Positions 26,039 through 36,439 of a stretch of 64,000 nucleotides of DNA are shown in pieces. The notes under the pieces were generated by a model. The model was not told the origin of the DNA and did not search any database. It saw only the letters and a program-made list of their open reading frames with translations. The DNA lies in the NCBI RefSeq assembly GCF_039548895.1, contig NZ_JBCLVG010000001.1; one strand, 5' to 3'. This DNA comes from Orlajensenia stereocauli (GTDB lineage Bacteria; Actinomycetota; Actinomycetes; Actinomycetales; Microbacteriaceae). The first letter of the stretch is position 1. Every line of letters starts with the position of its first letter. The position numbers and the translations under genes were made by a program.

Positions 26039-26941
26039 TCAGACCGACGACTCTGCGGCGGTGTCCGCCACCAGCGACGGAGCGTAGGAACCCGAGCTGA
26101 TCTCGTCGAGAACGGATGCCCCCGCCGGCGCCCAGCCGAGCTCTGTGCGCGCCCGCTCACCGGACGCCTGCTGATCCAGCAGCAGCGCATCGGCGAAGGC
26201 CGCGCCCAGCCTCTCGCGGCTGGCCTCGGCGCTCTCGGGCGCTACGCCGCCCGAGATGTTCCAGGCTGCCGCGATGGCCTGGCCGAGCTCGCGCACGGTG
26301 GGGTTCACTCCGCTCGCCCCGATGTACGCGCCGTGCGCGCTTCGGTTCTCGTAGGCGAGCACGAAGAGCGCGGTGATGTCGTCGAGGTGCACCGTGGTCC
26401 AGTGCTGCGATCCGTCGCCCACGAGGGGCACTGTCGGGGCGACTCCGATTCCGCGGCCGGCGTCGATGAGGCCCCGCACGATTCCGCTGCCGTCGCCGTA
26501 GACGACGCCGGGCGCGACGATCGCGGTGTTGGGTGCCGCGTTCACGAGGGCCTGGCCCTCGGCGCGCCACCCGCTGATCGGAAGGGGCTGGAACGGCGAC
26601 TCCTCGGTGATGTCGTCGCCGGACCCGTAGATCCAGATTCCGCCGGTGTGGACGAAGCGCGCGTCGCGTCCTTCGATCGCGGCGAGGACCGCCGGCACGA
26701 AGACGGCGTCGACGGCGGGGGATGAGGCGAGGTGGATGACGCCCTCGGCCGCCCCGGCGGCCGCGCGCACGATCTCGGCGTCATCGGCGGCGCCGATGAT
26801 GGCGGTCGCGCCGGCCGCTTCGACGATGGCCGCATTCTCGGGCGAGCGCACCAGCGCCGACACCTCGTGTCCGGCGGCCAGGAGCCGCTCGAGAACTGCT
26901 GATCCGATGTAGCCGGCACCGCCGGTCAGAAGAATGCTCAT
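26039..26941 (-). CDS. NAD(P)-dependent epimerase/dehydratase-like protein
   Basis: 300 residues of the extended short-chain dehydrogenase fold, with the Rossmann motif TGGAGYIGSAVLERL at the very N-terminus. The usual catalytic YxxxK is not obvious; the region HTGGIWIYGSGDD is in its place, so the reaction is uncertain and it may be an atypical NmrA/epimerase-like reductase. ATG 26941 gives the natural start but has no Shine-Dalgarno. An alternative GTG at 27067 overlaps the upstream hydrolase stop (GTGA) and would add 42 residues across a run of 16 C (see 27020-27035). Confidence 0.85.
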   Translation of the reverse strand: MSILLTGGAGYIGSAVLERLLAAGHEVSALVRSPENAAIVEAAGATAIIGAADDAEIVRAAAGAAEGVIHLASSPAVDAVFVPAVLAAIEGRDARFVHTGGIWIYGSGDDITEESPFQPLPISGWRAEGQALVNAAPNTAIVAPGVVYGDGSGIVRGLIDAGRGIGVAPTVPLVGDGSQHWTTVHLDDITALFVLAYENRSAHGAYIGASGVNPTVRELGQAIAAAWNISGGVAPESAEASRERLGAAFADALLLDQQASGERARTELGWAPAGASVLDEISSGSYAPSLVADTAAESSV

Positions 26942-27019
26942 GCCGAGATGCAACCGCGCCGGCCGCAGATCCTTCCCGGCCGGCCGACATCCAGCGTCAC
27001 ATCGCTGCAGGCCGGCGCA

Positions 27020-27035
27020 GGGGGGGGGGGGGGGG
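27020..27035. repeat. Homopolymer of 16 G (16 C on the coding strand)
   Basis: An uninterrupted run of 16 G lies between the hydrolase stop and the epimerase ATG. On the minus strand it reads as C16, in frame with the epimerase from the coupled GTG at 27067. Such tracts are prone to slippage and also to assembly error. Confidence 0.85.
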
Positions 27036-27063
27036 CTGGCCGGGACGGTGCCACGAGTGCGAG

Positions 27064-27798
27064 TCACGCCAGCGGGGCCGCGTCCACCTCCGCGAGTTCC
27101 CGCCAGGCCTCGAGGACGGCATCGGTGAAGGCCTCCGGTTGCACGAGGCTCGCGAGGTGCGTCGCACCGGGGATGACGGTGAGGGAGCCGTGACGGCTGG
27201 CCCGCAGCATCCGTCGCTCGTCGAAGCGGATGTGGTCGTAGCGTCCGTTCACCAGCCAGACGCGTCCGTCGTAGGCCGCGAGGTCGTCGAGGGGCCTCAG
27301 CTTGCCGATCGAACGCAGCCCCGACTGCATCACCTCGAGTGCGATGCCGCCGGCGAGCAGATCGGTGAGGCCGGGTTCGCGCACGAGCATCTTCGCCAGG
27401 CCGTCGTTGAGGGCGGAGCCGCGGTCAGGGAGCAGGTGGATCGCCGCTGCCGCCGCCCGGTACCCGCCGATGAAGATCGGCCGGGGGATGGCGCCGCATG
27501 ACGCGGCGACGAGCCCGCGCAGCCGGGTGGGGTGACGAGCGGCGTAGTGCATGCCGATGTAGCCGCCCATCGAGAGTCCGACGATGAGCGGTGGCTCGCC
27601 GAGGGTCGCGATGCCGTCGTCGATGGCGGCCGTAGCGGCCTCGAGGGTGAAGTCCTCGCCCATCCGTGCGCCGTGTCCGGGCAGGTCGATCGCGAGCGAG
27701 CGGATGCCGCGATCTGCGAGCGCGCCGATCTGCACGCGCCACATGCTCGATGAGGTGCGGATGCCGTGCAGGAAGAGCACCGGAGGGCCGCTGTGCAT
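27064..27798 (-). CDS. Alpha/beta hydrolase
   Basis: 244 residues with the alpha/beta hydrolase fold: oxyanion region VLFLHGIRTSSSMW, nucleophile elbow GLSMGGYIG (Ser), acid region NGRYDHIRFDE and the catalytic His in IPGATHLASL. It is soluble and without a signal peptide. The substrate cannot be told from sequence. It stands divergent to lepA and ahead of the epimerase-like gene, which could be translated from a GTG overlapping its TGA. Confidence 0.9.
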   Translation of the reverse strand: MHSGPPVLFLHGIRTSSSMWRVQIGALADRGIRSLAIDLPGHGARMGEDFTLEAATAAIDDGIATLGEPPLIVGLSMGGYIGMHYAARHPTRLRGLVAASCGAIPRPIFIGGYRAAAAAIHLLPDRGSALNDGLAKMLVREPGLTDLLAGGIALEVMQSGLRSIGKLRPLDDLAAYDGRVWLVNGRYDHIRFDERRMLRASRHGSLTVIPGATHLASLVQPEAFTDAVLEAWRELAEVDAAPLA

Positions 27799-27804
27799 CC
27801 AGCC

Positions 27805-27810
27805 ATGCTA
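27805..27810 (-). promoter_or_regulatory. Candidate -10 box (TAGCAT) for the hydrolase gene
   Basis: On the minus strand TAGCAT ends six bases before the ATG at 27798, fitting the leaderless pattern. It lies back to back with the lepA promoter region. Confidence 0.45.
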
Positions 27811-27817
27811 GTCATGG

Positions 27818-27823
27818 GAGAAT
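27818..27823 (+). promoter_or_regulatory. Candidate -10 box (GAGAAT) for lepA
   Basis: GAGAAT ends nine bases before the lepA ATG. The same GGGAGAAT sequence precedes dusB at a similar distance. Confidence 0.35.
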
Positions 27824-27832
27824 CGAGTCACG

Positions 27833-29683
<1,851 letters not shown>

Positions 29684-29695
29684 CCTTCCAGCGCC

Positions 29696-29701
29696 TACTC
29701 T
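29696..29701 (+). promoter_or_regulatory. Candidate -10 box (TACTCT) for the gene at 29709
   Basis: TACTCT ends seven bases before the GTG at 29709, only 13 bases after the lepA stop. Confidence 0.3.
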
Positions 29702-29708
29702 CGAACCT

Positions 29709-30245
29709 GTGCCGCCCCAGGAGAACGACGACGCCGTCATGAGCGGCATCCGCACCCTGTTGACGGATGCCGCCAGTCGGCTTGCCTTGGCCGGAGCCCG
29801 CGATGAGGCCCTCGGCGAGTACGTTCCGGCGCGCCGCAAGCTCCTCGTCACGCGTCGCGCCGTCATGGTGCCGCGTGGGCGGGTCTGGCGGCTCGGCGTG
29901 CTGTTGATCGACCCCGACGGCGCCGTCTACCGCGAGGGCCTGACGACGCGTGCCGTGCCGCCGGGCCGCACCCAGTACCAGTCGGAGTCCGCCGAGGTGC
30001 GGCGCGCCTATCGTGACGCCGCCTTCCGCGGAAGGTTCTCGGAGGGAGAGACCGTCAACTTCGACGCGACACCGATCGTGCTGGACGCCGCCGAGCTGCG
30101 GGCGTCGACGGGTGTCCTGTTCGTGCGTGGCGACGAGCCGCTCGTGCGCTGGAGTGCCACAGCGGGCGACGATGCGGCGATACCCCTGGAGCGCTACCTC
30201 CGCGACCGGGTCGATCTCCTCGTGAACCCACCCGCCGGGGCATGA
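29709..30245 (+). CDS. Conserved-looking protein of unknown function
   Basis: 178 residues. I do not recognise the family. No signal peptide or membrane segment is seen. The N-terminal 30 residues are helical and acidic. The middle has a beta-rich region with REGLTTRAVPPGRTQYQSESAEVRRAYRDAAFRGRF and FDATPIVLD, followed by an acidic C-terminus. Codon use is like its neighbours, so it looks like a resident gene. It lies 25 bases behind lepA. The start may be the GTG at 29709 or the ATG at 29739. Confidence 0.7.
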   Translation: MPPQENDDAVMSGIRTLLTDAASRLALAGARDEALGEYVPARRKLLVTRRAVMVPRGRVWRLGVLLIDPDGAVYREGLTTRAVPPGRTQYQSESAEVRRAYRDAAFRGRFSEGETVNFDATPIVLDAAELRASTGVLFVRGDEPLVRWSATAGDDAAIPLERYLRDRVDLLVNPPAGA

Positions 30246-30306
30246 CGCCGTCCCTCGCTGCTGGGATCGACGCCGGCCCCGAATGAGCCGATCGGCCCCG
30301 TCGGCG

Positions 30307-30312
30307 TAGGCT
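30307..30312 (+). promoter_or_regulatory. Candidate -10 box (TAGGCT) for the DUF1990 gene
   Basis: TAGGCT, GGAGGG and ATG follow one another directly (six-base spacer), identical in layout to pabB and dnaG. Confidence 0.5.
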
Positions 30313-30318
30313 GGAGGG

Positions 30319-30969
30319 ATGCGCCGTTCCACCTTCGTCGGAGAGCCGGTCACCTACGGGGCGATCGGCGGCACTCTCGCCCCCGACCTCCTCGCGTATC
30401 CGCCGGCCGGATATCGCGCCGAAGAGCACACGGTGAAGCTCGGCAGCGGTGCCGAACGCTTCGCGATCGCCTCCTCGTCCCTCATGACGTGGGGAGTGCA
30501 GCGTGGCAGCGGCATCGAGGTCACCGAGGTGCGCTCGGGCACAGGCACCCAGTACACGGGCCTGGTCTTCAACGACGACGGGACCCCTGCGGCCGAGCAG
30601 CCCGCCCTGCAGGCCGAGGAGCGTTACGGGCCCGACGGCTCCCCGTTCATCACCGCCGGGATGACGGCGAAGCTCAAGCTGCACCTGTGGCGCATCAGCT
30701 TCACGGCCCCGGTGCGCGTCATCTACGTCATCGACGAACCGGGCCGCGTGGGCTTCGCCTACGGAACCATGCCGGGCCACCCCGAGAGCGGCGAGGAGGC
30801 CTGGGTCGTCGATCACCGGGAGGACGACTCCGTCTGGCTCACGATCCGCATGTTCTCGCGCCCCAGCACGCTGCTGTACAGGCTCGCCGGGCCCGTGCTG
30901 CGTTCGGCGCAGAAGCGCTACACCAAGCGCTACCTGCGGGCGCTGCATCCCGTCGCCGCGGCCGTCTAG
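30319..30969 (+). CDS. DUF1990-family protein
   Basis: 216 residues matching the DUF1990 family common in actinobacteria and plants (STFVGEPVTYGAIGGTLAP, LPAGYRAEEH-like PPAGYRAEEHTVKLG, FGYGTMPGHPESGEEAW-like FAYGTMPGHPESGEEAWVVD, VRLRIRAFSRP-like LTIRMFSRPSTLLYRLAGPV). The function is unknown. It is soluble, has no signal peptide, and ends 15 bases before hemW. Confidence 0.85.
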   Translation: MRRSTFVGEPVTYGAIGGTLAPDLLAYPPAGYRAEEHTVKLGSGAERFAIASSSLMTWGVQRGSGIEVTEVRSGTGTQYTGLVFNDDGTPAAEQPALQAEERYGPDGSPFITAGMTAKLKLHLWRISFTAPVRVIYVIDEPGRVGFAYGTMPGHPESGEEAWVVDHREDDSVWLTIRMFSRPSTLLYRLAGPVLRSAQKRYTKRYLRALHPVAAAV

Positions 30970-30984
30970 GCCGAGCCGAGCCAC

Positions 30985-32214
30985 ATGCCCAGCGCACTTC
31001 CCCTCGCCGACCCGGCGCCCGCCGACGGCCTGCTTCCGGCATCCGCCGTCCTCGGGGCAGACGAGCGCACCTTCGGCGTCTATCTCCACGTGCCCTTCTG
31101 CCGGGTGCGCTGCGGATACTGCGATTTCAACACCTACACCTCCGACGAGATCCGCGGAGTGAAGCAGTCGGACTACGCGGCCCAGGCCTCTCTCGAGATC
31201 GCGGCCGGCGCCGGCATCCTCGCCGAGTCGGGCCTTCCGAGGCGCCCGGCGAGCACGGTCTTCTTCGGCGGCGGCACTCCGACGCTGCTTCCTGCGGGCG
31301 ACCTGGTGCGGATGCTCGACGCCGTTCGCGCCTCCTTCGGCATCGAGCCCGATGCCGAGGTCACGACGGAGGCGAACCCCGACTCCGTCGACGCCGAGTA
31401 TCTCGCGGTGCTGGCAGCGGCCGGCTTCACGCGCGTCTCCTTCGGCATGCAGTCGGCCGTTCCCCACGTTCTGGCGACGCTCGAGCGCACTCACGATCCC
31501 GCCCGCATCCCGCTGGTCGTCGGATGGGCCCGGGATGCCGGACTCGACGTCAGCCTCGACCTCATCTACGGCACCCCGGGGGAGTCGCTCGACGACTGGA
31601 GGGCCAGCCTCGAGCACGCCATCGCGCAGCGACCCGACCACCTGAGCGCCTACTCGCTCATCGTGGAGGACGGCACCAAGCTCGCCAGGCAGATCAAGCG
31701 CGGCGAGGTCGCCGAGCCCGATGAAGACCTCCAGGCCGACATGTACGAACTGGCCGACCGGATGCTGGCCGATGCAGGCTACGACTGGTACGAGGTCAGC
31801 AACTGGTCGCGCAGTGTCGAGCACAGGTCGCGCCACAATCTCGCGTACTGGCGGGGCGGCGACTGGTGGGGCGTCGGCCCCGGTGCCCACAGCCACGTCG
31901 GCGGCGTGCGCTGGTGGAATGTGAAGCATCCGGCAGCCTATGCAGACCGCGTCCTGGCCGGCGTCTCGCCCGGAGCCGGGCGGGAGACCCTCGACGCCGA
32001 GACCCGCGGGGTCGAGCGGGTGCTACTCCTGGCCCGCATCCGCGAGGGCATCCCGGTATCGTCGCTTCACGCCCCCGGGAGACACGCTGTCGCCGGCCTC
32101 ATCGCCGACGGCCTCATCGACGCGAAAGCCGCCCTGTCGGGATCAGTGGAACTGACCCTGACAGGACGGCTTCTGGCTGACGGCGTCGTGCGGCGACTTC
32201 TCGCCGACGACTGA
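30985..32214 (+). CDS. hemW: HemW, radical SAM haem chaperone (CPO-III-like)
   Basis: 409 residues. The radical SAM cluster motif is VPFCRVRCGYCDFNTY (CxxxCxxC), followed by FFGGGTPTLL and the C-terminal HemN-like domain. HemW proteins resemble oxygen-independent coproporphyrinogen oxidase but bind and deliver haem. The gene lies between lepA and hrcA as in many Gram-positive bacteria, which supports HemW rather than HemN. Confidence 0.92.
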   Translation: MPSALPLADPAPADGLLPASAVLGADERTFGVYLHVPFCRVRCGYCDFNTYTSDEIRGVKQSDYAAQASLEIAAGAGILAESGLPRRPASTVFFGGGTPTLLPAGDLVRMLDAVRASFGIEPDAEVTTEANPDSVDAEYLAVLAAAGFTRVSFGMQSAVPHVLATLERTHDPARIPLVVGWARDAGLDVSLDLIYGTPGESLDDWRASLEHAIAQRPDHLSAYSLIVEDGTKLARQIKRGEVAEPDEDLQADMYELADRMLADAGYDWYEVSNWSRSVEHRSRHNLAYWRGGDWWGVGPGAHSHVGGVRWWNVKHPAAYADRVLAGVSPGAGRETLDAETRGVERVLLLARIREGIPVSSLHAPGRHAVAGLIADGLIDAKAALSGSVELTLTGRLLADGVVRRLLADD

Positions 32215-32234
32215 TCAGTGCGACGGGCGTCGAC

Positions 32235-32621
32235 TCAGCTGACGAACTTGATGGTCAGCGGGTACGTGTACAGCTGACCCGCATTCGCCTTCATCGCGGC
32301 GATGATGCCGAAGACGATCGCGAGCACCCAAGCGGCGAGAAGGATGAGGAACCCGATCAGGATGAGCGTCAGGATGCTTCCGACCACGTAGACGATGAGC
32401 AGCGTGATCTGGAAGTTGAGGGCCGTCGCGGTGTGCTCGCGGATGAATGGACCCTTGTCCTTCAGCACCAGGTAGCCGATGAGGGCGGGCAGGAAGCCGA
32501 AGAGGATGCCGCCGATGTGGATCAGCGTCGCCCAGAGCTTCTCGTCGGCAGGGCTGAGGTATCCACCGGGAGCCTGGTACGGGTTCTGCGGCGGGGGAGG
32601 AGGAGGTGTTGCGTCGGACAT
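32235..32621 (-). CDS. DUF4870 membrane protein 1
   Basis: 128 residues: a Pro-rich cytosolic N-terminus (TPPPPPPQNPYQAPGGY) and then three or so membrane segments with FIREHTATALNFQITLLI, the DUF4870 (Tic20-like) signature. The function is unknown. AAGGAG lies eight bases before the ATG. A second member of the family is encoded next to it on the same strand. Confidence 0.88.
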   Translation of the reverse strand: MSDATPPPPPPQNPYQAPGGYLSPADEKLWATLIHIGGILFGFLPALIGYLVLKDKGPFIREHTATALNFQITLLIVYVVGSILTLILIGFLILLAAWVLAIVFGIIAAMKANAGQLYTYPLTIKFVS

Positions 32622-32782
32622 GATGACTCCTTGTGGTCAGTCGTCGATGAGGCTGATTCTCCAGCGCGGACTGTCGAGGGCCCGGTGGGTGCACTGAAAC
32701 GATAGCGCCACGCGTCCTGCAGCCATACGATCTGCCGCGAAGTGTCGACGCGAGACGGCCGCTCAGATCCGGCGCGCCGAGG

Positions 32783-33223
32783 TCAGTGCACCAGGCGCAG
32801 GGCGAACGGGTAGCGGTAGCTGCCGCCGTTGTTGACGCGCATCCCGCCGATGATCGAGAAGATCACGTCGACGATGACGAGTGCCCAGCCGATGATCTGG
32901 AAGAGCGGGCCGAGTACGATCCAGACCGGCCCCAGCCACCAGAACAGCGCTCCGAGGATGGTCGCCACGATCGCCCAGATGATGATCGCGCCGACCATGG
33001 TGATCTGGAAGTTCAGGGCCTCCCGGGCCTCATCACGGGTCAGGTGGCCGCGCTTACCGAGCACCAGGTAGATGATGAGCGCCGGCAGGATCGCCAGGAC
33101 GGCTGCCCAGCTGTTGAAGAACCCGAGGATGGCGATGGCCCCTCCGAAGTGCGCGAACGAAGCCCACTGGCGGTCCTCGGTGGCCGAGAACGGCTCGTCC
33201 GGCGTGTGATCGGTGTCGCTCAT
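32783..33223 (-). CDS. DUF4870 membrane protein 2
   Basis: About 146 residues with an acidic N-terminus and DUF4870 core (LTRDEAREALNFQITMVGAIIIW, then IIGGMRVNNGGSYRYPFALRLVH). It is a diverged paralogue of the adjacent gene; both end in YPLTIKFV- or YPFALRLV-like tails. AAGGAGA upstream of the ATG at 33223 fixes the start. It is divergent from hrcA. Confidence 0.88.
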   Translation of the reverse strand: MSDTDHTPDEPFSATEDRQWASFAHFGGAIAILGFFNSWAAVLAILPALIIYLVLGKRGHLTRDEAREALNFQITMVGAIIIWAIVATILGALFWWLGPVWIVLGPLFQIIGWALVIVDVIFSIIGGMRVNNGGSYRYPFALRLVH

Positions 33224-33358
33224 GGCGAGAGGTCTCCTTGTGAGGCGGATGCGCGCGGCAGGCTCCGGTCGAGACAGATCCCGCAGCCCGTCGGGGTGCT
33301 GCTTCACGCTACTGGTTCGAAACTCCGCCCGGCAAACGACTGTTGCTCCGCGGTCGGG

Positions 33359-33364
33359 TAGAAT
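33359..33364 (+). promoter_or_regulatory. Candidate -10 box (TAGAAT) for hrcA
   Basis: TAGAAT abuts the left arm of the CIRCE element, so HrcA binding would block transcription start. No clear -35 was found. Confidence 0.45.
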
Positions 33365-33390
33365 TGGCACTCATACTTTACGAGTGCTAA
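33364..33390 (+). promoter_or_regulatory. CIRCE element (HrcA operator)
   Basis: TTGGCACTC-N9-GAGTGCTAA matches the CIRCE consensus TTAGCACTC-N9-GAGTGCTAA with one change. It lies 27 bases before hrcA and implies heat-inducible autoregulation of hrcA-dnaJ. Confidence 0.95.
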
Positions 33391-33416
33391 ACGCGGCGGC
33401 AGGGGGTGGACAGCAG

Positions 33417-34439
33417 ATGGTGTCGGAACGTTCACTCGCCGTGCTCAGGGCCATCGTGCACGACTACGTCGCCTCACGTGAGCCCGTCGGTTCCAAGGCC
33501 ATCGTCGAGCGACACTCCTTCGGCGTCTCGGCCGCGACCATCCGCAACGACATGGCGCTGCTCGAAGAGGAGGAGCTCATCGCGGCGCCGCACACCTCGT
33601 CCGGCCGCATCCCGACCGACAAGGGCTACCGCCTCTTCGTCGACAGGCTCACCGACGTCAAGCCGCTCTCCGCCGCTCAGCGCCACGCCATCGAGACCTT
33701 CCTGGGCGCATCCGCCGACTTCGACGACGTGCTCGGCCGCACGGTCCGTCTGCTGTCGCAGCTCACCCACCAGGTCGCCCTGGTGCAGTATCCGTCGCTC
33801 AGCCGGGCGCGGGTGCGGCACATCGAACTGGTCGGGCTCAGCGACACCCGACTGCTCTCGGTGCTCATCACCGACAATGGCCGGGTCGAGCAACGAGTCA
33901 TCGAGTTCTCGACGCCGATCGACGAGCAGCAGCTCGCCGAGCTGCGCACCCGTCTGAACGGCGTTCTCGGCGGTCTCGCGATGACGGATGCCGCCGAGCG
34001 TCTCACCGGCCTCGTCGATGACGTCGCTCCCGACGCGCGGGCGCTGGCCACCGCGGTCGTGCATGCTCTCGGCGAGCAGGTGCTGGCGCACCGTCAGGAC
34101 CGCCTGGTGATGGCCGGTGCCGCCAACCTGGTGCGCACCGAGAGCGATTTCTCCGGCAGCATCTTCCCGGTCATGGAGGCCATCGAGGAGCAGGTGGTGC
34201 TGCTGCGCCTGTTCGGAGAGATGGCAGCAGACCAGAACGCCGTCTCGGTGAGCATCGGCCGGGAGAACGAGTCGTTCGGGCTCGGCGAGACCTCGATCAT
34301 GCTGAGCGGTTACTCGGCCTCGCAGGGCGACATCGCCAGCGTCGGCCTGCTCGGCCCCACCCGCATGGACTACTCGAACAACATGGCGGCGGTCCGCGCC
34401 GTCGCCCGCTACCTCTCGAAGCTCCTCGCCGAGGGCTGA
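33417..34439 (+). CDS. hrcA: Heat-inducible transcription repressor HrcA
   Basis: About 340 residues. The N-terminal winged helix (VSERSLAVLRAIVHDYVASREPVGSKAIVERHSFGVSAATIRNDM) binds CIRCE, and the C-terminal GAF-like dimer domain follows. The ATG at 33417 is next to a GTG at 33420; both are possible starts. HrcA represses class I heat-shock genes and is reactivated by GroEL. A CIRCE lies directly upstream and dnaJ follows after 68 bases. Confidence 0.96.
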   Translation: MVSERSLAVLRAIVHDYVASREPVGSKAIVERHSFGVSAATIRNDMALLEEEELIAAPHTSSGRIPTDKGYRLFVDRLTDVKPLSAAQRHAIETFLGASADFDDVLGRTVRLLSQLTHQVALVQYPSLSRARVRHIELVGLSDTRLLSVLITDNGRVEQRVIEFSTPIDEQQLAELRTRLNGVLGGLAMTDAAERLTGLVDDVAPDARALATAVVHALGEQVLAHRQDRLVMAGAANLVRTESDFSGSIFPVMEAIEEQVVLLRLFGEMAADQNAVSVSIGRENESFGLGETSIMLSGYSASQGDIASVGLLGPTRMDYSNNMAAVRAVARYLSKLLAEG

Positions 34440-34507
34440 GGGGCATCCCAGGAACATCTCACGAGGCCGAACAGCGGCGTTCGTGAGCGGAAAGGAATCG
34501 GCTGCCT

Positions 34508-35620
34508 GTGGCTGACCACTACGAAGTACTCGGCGTCTCCCGTGAGGCGACCAACGACGAGATCAAGAAGGCCTACCGGCGCCTTGCTCGCGAGCTGCAC
34601 CCCGACGTGAATCCCGGAGCTGATGCATCCGAGCGGTTCAAGCTCGTCACCCACGCCTACGACGTGCTGAGCGACCCCAAACAGCGCCAGCAGTACGACC
34701 TCGGCGGTCAGGGTGGCTTCGGCGGAGCCGGCGGCGGCGACTTCGGAGGCTTCGGCGACATCTTCGAGACCTTCTTCGGCGGGGGCGGCAACAGCGGCCG
34801 CCGCGGCCCGCGATCGCGTCGCGAGCGCGGGCAGGACGCGCTGCTCCGCGTCGAGGTGGACCTCGACGAGATCATCTTCGGCACCCACCGGGAGATCGAG
34901 GTCGACACGGCGATCCTCTGCGAGACCTGCCAGGGCTCGTGCTGCCAGCCGGGTACGCACCCCGTCACCTGCGACATCTGCCACGGAACCGGCAGCATCC
35001 AGCGTGCCGTGCGCTCACTGCTCGGCAACGTGATGACCTCGAGCCCCTGCGGCACCTGCCGCGGCTATGGCACCGTCATCGCCTCGCCGTGCGTCACCTG
35101 CCAAGGTCAGGGCCGCGTGCGCGCCCGCCGTACGGTTCCCGTCGACATCCCAGCGGGCGTCGACACGGGTGTGCGCCTGCAGATGCCGGGCAGCGGCGAG
35201 GCCGGCCCGGCCGGCGGACCCAACGGCGACCTCTACCTCGAGATGAAGGTGCGCCACCACGACGTCTTCAGCCGCGACGGCGACGACCTGCTGTGCACGC
35301 TCGAGGTTCCGATGACGGATGCGATCCTCGGGGCGACGACGACGGTGCACGCCCTCGACGGCGACGTCGAGGTCGAACTGAAGCCCGGCGTGCAGAGCGC
35401 CGAGATCATCACAGTGCGCGACCGCGGCGTCACCAAGCTCCGCGGCAACGGACGAGGCGACCTCAAGATCGGCGTGCAGGTCGTGACGCCGATGAAGTTG
35501 AGCGGCAAGGAGCGCGACCTCATCACCCAGTTCGCGAACTCGCACAAGGCGCCCAAGCCGGCGCTGACCCACTTCCAGCAGGGCCTGTTCGCCAAGCTGC
35601 GCGACCGCTTCCTCGGCTGA
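34508..35620 (+). CDS. dnaJ: Chaperone DnaJ
   Basis: 370 residues: J domain with HPD (LARELHPDVNPG), Gly/Phe-rich linker, a four-part zinc centre (CETCQGSC, CDICHGTG, CGTCRGYG, CVTCQGQG) and the C-terminal substrate domain. The first zinc motif has Cys where most DnaJ proteins have Gly (CxxCxGxG to CxxCxGSC). It is the HrcA-linked DnaJ, without grpE or dnaK next to it, so a second copy near dnaK is expected elsewhere in the genome. Confidence 0.96.
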   Translation: MADHYEVLGVSREATNDEIKKAYRRLARELHPDVNPGADASERFKLVTHAYDVLSDPKQRQQYDLGGQGGFGGAGGGDFGGFGDIFETFFGGGGNSGRRGPRSRRERGQDALLRVEVDLDEIIFGTHREIEVDTAILCETCQGSCCQPGTHPVTCDICHGTGSIQRAVRSLLGNVMTSSPCGTCRGYGTVIASPCVTCQGQGRVRARRTVPVDIPAGVDTGVRLQMPGSGEAGPAGGPNGDLYLEMKVRHHDVFSRDGDDLLCTLEVPMTDAILGATTTVHALDGDVEVELKPGVQSAEIITVRDRGVTKLRGNGRGDLKIGVQVVTPMKLSGKERDLITQFANSHKAPKPALTHFQQGLFAKLRDRFLG

Positions 35621-35630
35621 TCGGGGCATA

Positions 35631-36380
35631 GTGAGCTCGCTCTACCTGCGTGACGACCTCGAGCCCGACGCCGTCGACGACTCCGTGACCATCACGGGCG
35701 CCGAGGCGCGGCACGCCGTCACGGTCGGTCGCACGCGGGTCGGCGAGACGCTCTCGATCGGCAACGGTCGCGGTCTCATCGTCACAGGGGAGGTCACCTC
35801 CGCGGCCCCGGGTGAGCTCAGGATCTCGGCCGATCGGGTGCAGCGCGTCGACGCCGCCTCGCCCCGCCTCGTGCTCGTGCAGGCCCTCGCGAAGGGCGAC
35901 CGCGACGAGCTCGCCGTGCAGGCCGCGACAGAGCTCGGCGTCGACGCCGTCATCCCGTGGGCTGCCTCCCGCTCGATCTCGCGGTGGGACGCCGCGAAGG
36001 CCGCGAAGGGTCGCGACCGGTGGGCGACGATCGCCCGCGAGGCCACCAAGCAGTCCATTCGTCCGTGGGCGACCGAGGTGCGTGAACTCTCGACCACGAA
36101 ACACCTCGCCACCCTGGCGGCATCCGTGCGGATGCTGTTGCTGGAGCCCACCGCCGAGCTGGCCCTCACCGAGATCGATCTCGAGACGAGCGCGCAGCAC
36201 CCGGCCGATGCCGACATCGTGATCATCGTCGGTCCGGAGGGCGGGATCGCTCCGGCCGAGCTCGAGACGCTGTGCGCCGCCGGCGCACAGGCCGTCCGGC
36301 TCGGGGCATCCGTCCTCCGCACCTCGACGGCTGGCCCTGCCGCCCTCGCGGTGCTGAACGCCCGCCTCGGCCGCTGGTAG
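35631..36380 (+). CDS. rsmE: 16S rRNA m3U1498 methyltransferase
   Basis: 249 residues of the SPOUT fold with an N-terminal PUA-like domain. The SAM-binding knot is visible in IIVGPEGGIAPAELE and VRLGASVLRTSTAGPAAL. It methylates U1498 of 16S rRNA. The GTG start lies 10 bases after dnaJ, and the dnaJ-rsmE order is conserved in actinobacteria. Confidence 0.94.
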   Translation: MSSLYLRDDLEPDAVDDSVTITGAEARHAVTVGRTRVGETLSIGNGRGLIVTGEVTSAAPGELRISADRVQRVDAASPRLVLVQALAKGDRDELAVQAATELGVDAVIPWAASRSISRWDAAKAAKGRDRWATIAREATKQSIRPWATEVRELSTTKHLATLAASVRMLLLEPTAELALTEIDLETSAQHPADADIVIIVGPEGGIAPAELETLCAAGAQAVRLGASVLRTSTAGPAALAVLNARLGRW

Positions 36381-36427
36381 GTCCGCCCGGGGAGCCCCGG
36401 CCCCTGCGGTGCTCCGCCCGCAGACCT

Positions 36428-36433
36428 TAAGAT
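36428..36433 (+). promoter_or_regulatory. Candidate -10 box (TAAGAT) for the HIT-phoH-ybeY genes
   Basis: TAAGAT ends six bases before the ATG at 36440, fitting the leaderless pattern. Confidence 0.45.
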
Positions 36434-36439
36434 GGAACC

